From: Bacteroidaceae bacterium | GTDB taxonomy: Bacteria > Bacteroidota > Bacteroidia > Bacteroidales > Bacteroidaceae | Length of the DNA: 64,000 nucleotides | Direction: 5' to 3' | Assembly: GCA_017960985.1 (NCBI GenBank) | Contig: JAGCYD010000028.1 | Coordinates: forward strand, 48,455 to 112,454 | Shown here: positions 59,237-64,000 of the stretch, in pieces | How positions within the stretch are numbered: the first letter of the stretch is position 1 | Layout: the number at the start of each line of letters is the position of its first letter | Notes under the pieces: generated by a model | What the model saw: the letters and a program-made list of their open reading frames with translations, nothing else | What the model was told of the DNA's origin: nothing | Database searches by the model: none | Translations under genes and position numbers: made by a program

Positions 59237-60790
59237 GTGGCTCAGATAAAGAAAAAGAAGATATCGCCCCGTCAGAAGATGATAAATCTGATGTATGTCG
59301 TGCTGATGGCCATGTTGGCCCTCAATGTCAGTAGCGATGTGCTGAAGGGCTTTACCCTTGTGTCGGACAAACTGGACCTCTCAACCCGGAATGCCATGCA
59401 CATCAACGAGGGTATCTATAAGAACTTCGAGGAACAATACAAGGCCAATCCCACAAAGGTAAAGCAGTGGTACGACAAGGCTCAGTATGTGAAGCAGATG
59501 AGCGACTCGCTCTATAATCTGGCCGAGGAACTGAAAGTTGCCATCGTAAAGAAGAGTGACGGCAAGAAGGGCGATGTACACAATATTAAGAACCAGGAAG
59601 ACCTGGAGGCTCCCACCAGCGTAATGCTTGCTCCAAAGCGTGGCCGTGGTAAGGAACTCTTTGATGCTATCAATAGTTATCGGACGCGTATTACCAAGAT
59701 GCTGACTGACGAGGAAAAGCGTCAGATTATAGAGAGCAATCTGAATACAGATGTCCCTACAAAGGCCAAGATTGAGGGTAAGAACTGGCAGGAGTATATG
59801 TTTGAGAGTGTACCTACGGCTGCTGCGGTAACATCGCTTACGCAGTTGCAGAATAGTGTGCGTACCGCCGAGGAAGAGGTGCTCCATACATTGGTAAGCA
59901 ATATCGATGTGAAGGATATTCGTGTGAACATGGTCGATGCTTTCGTGGTACCCAACTCGCAGACCATCGTACAGGGTGGATTGTTCTCGGCTCAGATATT
60001 CATGGCTGCCGTTGATACAACCAATCGCCCCACCATCTATGTAGGTGGAAAAGAGATAAAGAGCGACCGTGGAACTTATGAGACTGTATGTAACTCTACC
60101 GGCGACTTCACCCTGACGGGATGGATTGAGACCCTGAATGGTAGCGGAGAGAAAGTACGCCGTGACTTTGAGCAGAAATACACCGTCATTCCTCCCAGTG
60201 CAACGGTGAGCGCCGACATCATGAATGTACTCTATGCGGGTTACGACAACCCCATGAGTGTCAGTGTGCCAGGTATCCCGTCGAGTCGTCTGCGTGTAAG
60301 TATGTCTGGCGGTTCGTTGGCTCAGAAGGGTGACGGTAGGTTCATAGCCCGTCCTACCAATGTGGGTGGTGAAGCCGTCTTTACGGTGGCAGCCGAGACG
60401 GGCGGTCGTGTACAGGAGATGGGCAAGTTCACTTTCCGTGTGCGTAAATTGCCCGACCCGACGGCATATATCCCTGTGGGTGATGACCATGTGATGGGTG
60501 GCAAGATTGCCAAGCAGGCTTTGATGGCCATGACAAATCTGGGCGCAGCCATCGACGATGGATTACTCAATATACCTTTCAGTGTTCGTGGTTTCGAAAT
60601 GGTATTCTACGACAATATGGGTAATGCCGTGCCTGAGATTTCACAGTCTTCGGCTTTCACCGATCGCCAGAAGAATATGATTCGTCAATTAAGTCGCGGA
60701 AAGCGATTCTATATAAGCAAGATTCGTGCCGTTGGACCTGATGGTATTGAGCGTACCCTGAATGGTGCAATGGAAGTGATAGTGAATTAA
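59237..60790 (+). CDS. porM: Type IX secretion motor protein PorM/GldM
   Basis: PorM spans the inner membrane once and reaches through the periplasm to the PorKN ring. The start is GTG at 59237, giving MAQIKKKKISPRQKMINLMYVVLMAMLALNVSSDVLKGF, the normal family N-terminus with a single membrane helix (about 15-33); the frame meets a TAG two codons upstream. Then come a helical region (about 35-215) and four periplasmic Ig-like domains, with VDAFVVPNSQTIVQGGLFSAQIFM, VNGSGEKVRRDF-like text and PDPTAYIPVGDDHVMGGKIAKQAL. The C-terminal domain ends RFYISKIRAVGPDGIERTLNGAMEVIVN. The 517-residue length fits. It is 47 bases after porL and 13 before porN. Confidence 0.95.
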   Translation: MAQIKKKKISPRQKMINLMYVVLMAMLALNVSSDVLKGFTLVSDKLDLSTRNAMHINEGIYKNFEEQYKANPTKVKQWYDKAQYVKQMSDSLYNLAEELKVAIVKKSDGKKGDVHNIKNQEDLEAPTSVMLAPKRGRGKELFDAINSYRTRITKMLTDEEKRQIIESNLNTDVPTKAKIEGKNWQEYMFESVPTAAAVTSLTQLQNSVRTAEEEVLHTLVSNIDVKDIRVNMVDAFVVPNSQTIVQGGLFSAQIFMAAVDTTNRPTIYVGGKEIKSDRGTYETVCNSTGDFTLTGWIETLNGSGEKVRRDFEQKYTVIPPSATVSADIMNVLYAGYDNPMSVSVPGIPSSRLRVSMSGGSLAQKGDGRFIARPTNVGGEAVFTVAAETGGRVQEMGKFTFRVRKLPDPTAYIPVGDDHVMGGKIAKQALMAMTNLGAAIDDGLLNIPFSVRGFEMVFYDNMGNAVPEISQSSAFTDRQKNMIRQLSRGKRFYISKIRAVGPDGIERTLNGAMEVIVN

Positions 60791-60803
60791 AAAGTAGAAG
60801 TAT

Positions 60804-61883
60804 ATGAAGCGCATCGCATTTTTAATTTTTAGTTTTGCATTCTTAATTTCGACGCAGTCGATGTTGGCACAGCCAACCAAACGACGCACTACGACCAGCA
60901 ATGCTGCTGCCCAACAGGGTGCAACGGCCAAGCAGAACGACCGCGCATCGTTGATGTTTCCTACCAGCGAGGAGATGCCCGAGGATGTGGTGTGGAAGCG
61001 CGACATCTATCGTCAACTTGACTTGATGGCCGACAAAAATGCCCCTTTGTATTATCCCGTAGAACCTAACGAGCGTCAGGTAAACCTCTTCACCTATCTG
61101 TTCCGTCTGTTCCTGACGGGGCGCATCAATGCCTACACCTATAAGTTGGACGGAAACGAATCGTTTGCCGAGAAGGATAGGGTTACGGATGTGAAGGAGA
61201 TACTCGAACGCTACTATATCTATTACGAGGAAAACAATGGAAAGTATGTTGTAGCCGACAACGATGTTCCTTCGGCTCAGGTGACGCGCTATTATATAAA
61301 GGAAAGCAACTATTTCGACCAGCGTACAGGTACATACAAGTCGAAGGTGACAGCCATCTGTCCTGTCCTGTTGGAGGATGATGGTTTTGGCGACTCTGGT
61401 GCAGCGACTCCGAAGCCATTGTTCTGGCTGAAGTATGATGAAATTTCGCCTTATCTGAGCCGCCTGCCCATCATGTCGAGCAACCTGAACAATGTAACCA
61501 ACATGACGGCCGACGATTACTTCACGATGAACCGCTATGAGGGCAAAATCTACAAAACGGCCAATATGCAGGGCAAAGTACTGGCCAACGAAACCGATAC
61601 GGTTAAGATGAAGCGCGAGCAGCAGAAGATTGAACAGCAACTTGTAGATTTCGAGCAGAATATCTGGAAGCACAAGGAACAGGTGGATTCTCTGGATAGC
61701 GTTGCCGTTACCGAGAAGAAGGTAGAGAAAAAGGCAAAGACGACAACAGCGAAAGCAAAGGAAAGCACAACTGCAAAGACTTCGTCTCGTCGTGCCTCTG
61801 CAGGCAGTTCCGAAAAGAAACAGAAGAGTAGTTCCAAGAGTAGTTCGGCACCGGCAGCAAGTGTCCGCCGTACACGTAGATAA
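60804..61883 (+). CDS. porN: Type IX secretion ring protein PorN/GldN
   Basis: PorN is the periplasmic partner of PorK in the secretion ring. The signal MKRIAFLIFSFAFLISTQSMLAQ is followed by a conserved domain (about 45-275): EDVVWKRDIYRQLDLMADKNAPLYYPVEPNERQVNLFTYLFRLFLTGRINAYTYKLDGNE and later LFWLKYDEISPYLSRLP and MTADDYFTMNRYEGKIYKTANMQG. The end (about 280-359) is a coiled segment then a Lys/Ser/Ala-rich tail finishing RTRR, longer and more basic than in well-studied members. Its signal-coding part (60816-60848) is nearly identical to that of porK over 33 bases. It is the last clear type IX gene in the run. Confidence 0.93.
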   Translation: MKRIAFLIFSFAFLISTQSMLAQPTKRRTTTSNAAAQQGATAKQNDRASLMFPTSEEMPEDVVWKRDIYRQLDLMADKNAPLYYPVEPNERQVNLFTYLFRLFLTGRINAYTYKLDGNESFAEKDRVTDVKEILERYYIYYEENNGKYVVADNDVPSAQVTRYYIKESNYFDQRTGTYKSKVTAICPVLLEDDGFGDSGAATPKPLFWLKYDEISPYLSRLPIMSSNLNNVTNMTADDYFTMNRYEGKIYKTANMQGKVLANETDTVKMKREQQKIEQQLVDFEQNIWKHKEQVDSLDSVAVTEKKVEKKAKTTTAKAKESTTAKTSSRRASAGSSEKKQKSSSKSSSAPAASVRRTRR

Positions 61884-61897
61884 ACGATGATATCAGA

Positions 61898-62461
61898 ATG
61901 AAACGATTATTCTTGTTTTTCTCCCTTATCTGGATGCTTTCCATTCATGCCAATGCCATGCGATGGGGTGTAGAGGGAGGAGTTGACCTTAGTCGTTTCC
62001 AGGCTTCTAAGGAACTGAAGTCTCTGGGTACTCAGTGCGGTTGGTTTGTGGGCGTGAAGATTAAGAAGGCCATTCCGCCACCCAATCTTCTCTTCGATGC
62101 GGCTCTCCTTTATAGTCAGAATGAAATAGAGTACGAGAGCAACAATGTGACTCGCGAGCGTAAGATGCGTCAGTTTGCAGTTCCAGTTAATCTCCGCTAC
62201 GAGTGGCAGATTAATGGAACGCTTTGCCTTTATATGGCAACAGGTCCTCAATGGAACTGGTTGCTGAGTAAGAGCAGGTTAGGGAATGAAGGTAGGTTGA
62301 AGCATTCCTGCTTCGATTGGAATATTGGAGGTGGTATAGAGATACTCAAGCATGTACAGCTTGGGTTTAACTATAATATACCCCTTGGCAAGATGGGCGA
62401 GTTCAACAATGTCAATTTGGAGGGCCATACATGGAACATTCGCCTCGCCTATTTCTTTTAG
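61898..62461 (+). CDS. Small outer-membrane beta-barrel protein (PorT/OmpW-like fold)
   Basis: This is a 187-residue outer-membrane protein with signal MKRLFLFFSLIWMLSIHANA. The mature part has an eight-strand-like alternation: WGVEGGVDLSRFQAS, CGWFVGVKIKKA, LLFDAALLYSQNEIEYE, QFAVPVNLRYEWQI, LYMATGPQWNWLL, FDWNIGGGIEIL, VQLGFNYNIPLG and a terminal aromatic WNIRLAYFF. It belongs to the broad beta-barrel OMP group in which PorT is placed, but shorter than PorT, so I do not name it. It lies 14 bases after porN, thus in the type IX operon, and its end overlaps priA by 31 bases. A secretion role is possible by position only. Confidence 0.75.
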   Translation: MKRLFLFFSLIWMLSIHANAMRWGVEGGVDLSRFQASKELKSLGTQCGWFVGVKIKKAIPPPNLLFDAALLYSQNEIEYESNNVTRERKMRQFAVPVNLRYEWQINGTLCLYMATGPQWNWLLSKSRLGNEGRLKHSCFDWNIGGGIEILKHVQLGFNYNIPLGKMGEFNNVNLEGHTWNIRLAYFF

Positions 62462-64000
62462 CCGATGTAGTCCTTCCCCTTCCGTTGGCAGAAACCTATA
62501 CCTATCGTATTCCCGAGTGGTTGGGTGATAAGGTCAAGGTTGGTTGCCGTTTAATCGTCCCCTTTGGTATAAAGAAAATGTATTCGGCTATCGTTGTGCG
62601 TTTGCATAATGAAGTCCCCGAAGGCATAGAACTCAAAGAACCGATTGATTTACTTGATGAGTCTTCCGTTCTTCTTCCCGACCAACTTTGGCTTTGGCAA
62701 TGGATAACCGACTATTATCTTTGTTCAATAGGCGATGTGTGCAAGGCGGCTCTGCCCAGTGGCATGAAACTGGAGAGCGAGAGTGTTGTGGTCTATAATC
62801 CAGACTATGATTCCGACATTCCGCTTACCTCAACTGAGCAACATATCCTTGATGTTTTGGAACATCTTTCCAAACAGCAGGTGCTTGAACTTCAGCGTGC
62901 CGTCGGTGTGAAGAACATCCTGCCCGTCATTAAGTCCCTGTTGGACAAAGGGGCCGTTGTGATGCACGAAGAACTGAAACGCAACTATCGTCCTAAGACG
63001 GTAAACTGTGTGCGCCTTACCGAGGCATTCTTTAGCGAGGAACGGCTCAACCAGTTGTTTGCGGAGTTAACCCCAAAGCGACACGACCTTCTCGTTCACT
63101 ATCTCGACCTTTCGAAGGCTTCCGCAGCCTTGACTTTGCGGAACCGTACCTTGCTTGTTGAAGTGGAGAAACAGATGCTCATGCAGGGGCATTCTGAAGC
63201 CGCTTTCAAGGGATTAAAAGACCGTGGCGTGCTTGAGGTGTATGAAAAGGAAGTTACCCGTCTGGTGTCGGCCGCTGGCGTTCGCCCTGCATCGTTCAGC
63301 CTGTCTCCTGTTCAGCAGAAGGCCTTCGATGCCATCCGTGAGCAACTGCAGAACCACAGCACCTGTCTGTTGCATGGTGTCACCTCGAGTGGTAAGACCG
63401 AAATCTACATCCGACTGATTCAGGAACAGTTGGAACAAGGGCATCAGGTTCTGTATCTGCTGCCAGAGATTGTGCTGACGGCGCAACTGGTGGAACGGCT
63501 TCGTCGGGTGTTCGGCGACCGCCTTGGCGTGTACCATTCCAAGTACCCCGATGCAGAGCGTGTGGAGGTGTGGCAGAAACAACTTTCTTCCTCACCCTAC
63601 GATATTATTGTGGGCGTGCGTTCGTCCATATTCCTGCCTTTTCAGCGTTTGGGACTTATTATCATTGACGAGGAGCACGAGGCCAGTTTCAAGCAACAAG
63701 ACCCTGCTCCTCGCTATCATGCCCGCAATGTGGCACTTGTGCTTGCACAGCGGAGTGGGGCAAAGACCCTGTTGGGCACGGCCACACCCTCGCTCGAGAG
63801 CTATTACAATACCCAGACGGGCAAGTATGGGCTGGTAACACTTACCGAGCGTCACAATCAGGTGCAACTCCCCCAGATACAGGTGGTCAATATCAAGGAG
63901 AAACGCCATCGCAAGGAGATGCGCGGTCCGTTCTCCACCGACCTTGTAGATGCTATGCGCGAGGCTTTGGAGCATCGCGAACAGGTCATCATTTTCCAGA
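62431..64000 (+). CDS. priA: Primosomal protein N' helicase PriA (3' end cut by window)
   Basis: PriA restarts stalled replication forks by unwinding DNA and loading the primosome. The start ATG at 62431 lies 31 bases inside the preceding barrel gene, in a different frame. The visible 523 residues have the 3' DNA-binding domain (RLFLADVVLPLPLAETYTYRIPE, GCRLIVPFG), a winged-helix region, and the first helicase lobe with Walker A GVTSSGKTEIYIRL, YLLPEIVLTAQL, Walker B LIIIDEEHEASFKQ and GTATPSLESYYN. The zinc-binding cysteines and second lobe lie beyond the window. The translation matches PriA throughout with no frameshift. The overlap suggests that it shares a transcript with the type IX genes. 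Confidence 0.95.
   Translation, partial: MEHSPRLFLLADVVLPLPLAETYTYRIPEWLGDKVKVGCRLIVPFGIKKMYSAIVVRLHNEVPEGIELKEPIDLLDESSVLLPDQLWLWQWITDYYLCSIGDVCKAALPSGMKLESESVVVYNPDYDSDIPLTSTEQHILDVLEHLSKQQVLELQRAVGVKNILPVIKSLLDKGAVVMHEELKRNYRPKTVNCVRLTEAFFSEERLNQLFAELTPKRHDLLVHYLDLSKASAALTLRNRTLLVEVEKQMLMQGHSEAAFKGLKDRGVLEVYEKEVTRLVSAAGVRPASFSLSPVQQKAFDAIREQLQNHSTCLLHGVTSSGKTEIYIRLIQEQLEQGHQVLYLLPEIVLTAQLVERLRRVFGDRLGVYHSKYPDAERVEVWQKQLSSSPYDIIVGVRSSIFLPFQRLGLIIIDEEHEASFKQQDPAPRYHARNVALVLAQRSGAKTLLGTATPSLESYYNTQTGKYGLVTLTERHNQVQLPQIQVVNIKEKRHRKEMRGPFSTDLVDAMREALEHREQVIIFQ

Noticed and set aside
59381-60490. A 369-codon open frame on the minus strand of porM
   Set aside because: It is the mirror of a well-supported porM gene and its translation is rich in His, Arg and Thr with no domain pattern.

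Overview
The window reads as chromosomal DNA of a Bacteroidota bacterium, most likely Prevotellaceae-like. The evidence is a type IX secretion core (porP-porK-porL-porM-porN), Bacteroidota-type promoters (TTTG around -33 and TAnnTTTG around -7), almost no Shine-Dalgarno sequences, many lipoproteins with a Cys lipobox, PduO/BtuG-type vitamin B12 genes and families such as DUF4465, DUF4954 and DUF6057. There are 47 protein genes, one tRNA, no rRNA, no CRISPR array and no recognisable transposase. The genes at both edges are cut.

Layout. 1-3.6 kb: a Tat-linked redox operon, made of a polyferredoxin membrane protein (5' cut), a Tat-exported aldo/keto reductase with ferredoxin domain, tatA and tatC. 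3.7-14.5 kb: a cobalamin riboswitch followed by a B12 uptake operon (DUF4465 lipoprotein, BtuG-like propeller, PKD lipoprotein, BtuB, BtuF, BtuC). It is interrupted by a repeat-rich gap and a two-gene insert (KilA-N protein, A/T-rich coiled-coil lipoprotein) before btuD and glf. 15.7-27.9 kb: RNase R, an NAD-dependent epimerase, a DUF3108 protein, then a tight leftward run of an LptF/G-type permease, ribBA, an aminotransferase, a GH3-type acyl-adenylase and an Ig-like lipoprotein. 28.0 kb: tRNA-Met(CAU). 28-44.6 kb: carbohydrate metabolism (malQ, a GH2 beta-galactosidase, a greA-HIT-manC operon, a GH51 arabinofuranosidase, glmM, a GH31 enzyme with dockerin-like tail and its likely membrane AraC-type regulator). 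44.7-49 kb: a rubredoxin, DUF6057, CXXCH propeller lipoprotein and nagB operon. 49-52.5 kb: DUF4954, a methyltransferase-like stub, a B12 adenosyltransferase and a DUF2795 protein. 52.6-62.5 kb: a large C10 protease with dockerin-like tail, then the type IX secretion operon and a small outer-membrane barrel. 62.4 kb to the end: priA (3' cut).

How it fits together. Vitamin B12 is captured by surface lipoproteins, imported by BtuB and BtuCDF, and adenosylated by the enzyme at 51.6 kb. The Tat genes sit with their probable substrates. The glycoside hydrolases point to plant and host glycan use.

The most unusual signals are: an internal twin-arginine motif in a multi-spanning polyferredoxin; a tatA-tatC junction with no ATG; a btuD gene apparently uncoupled from the riboswitch; short repeats and palindromes lying in frame inside several coding sequences, including signal peptides; a 32-base promoter sequence shared by a regulator gene and a protease gene; a glycine-rich tract in PorL; and a small redox operon ending in nagB. 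All calls come from reading sequence and translations, without database searches.
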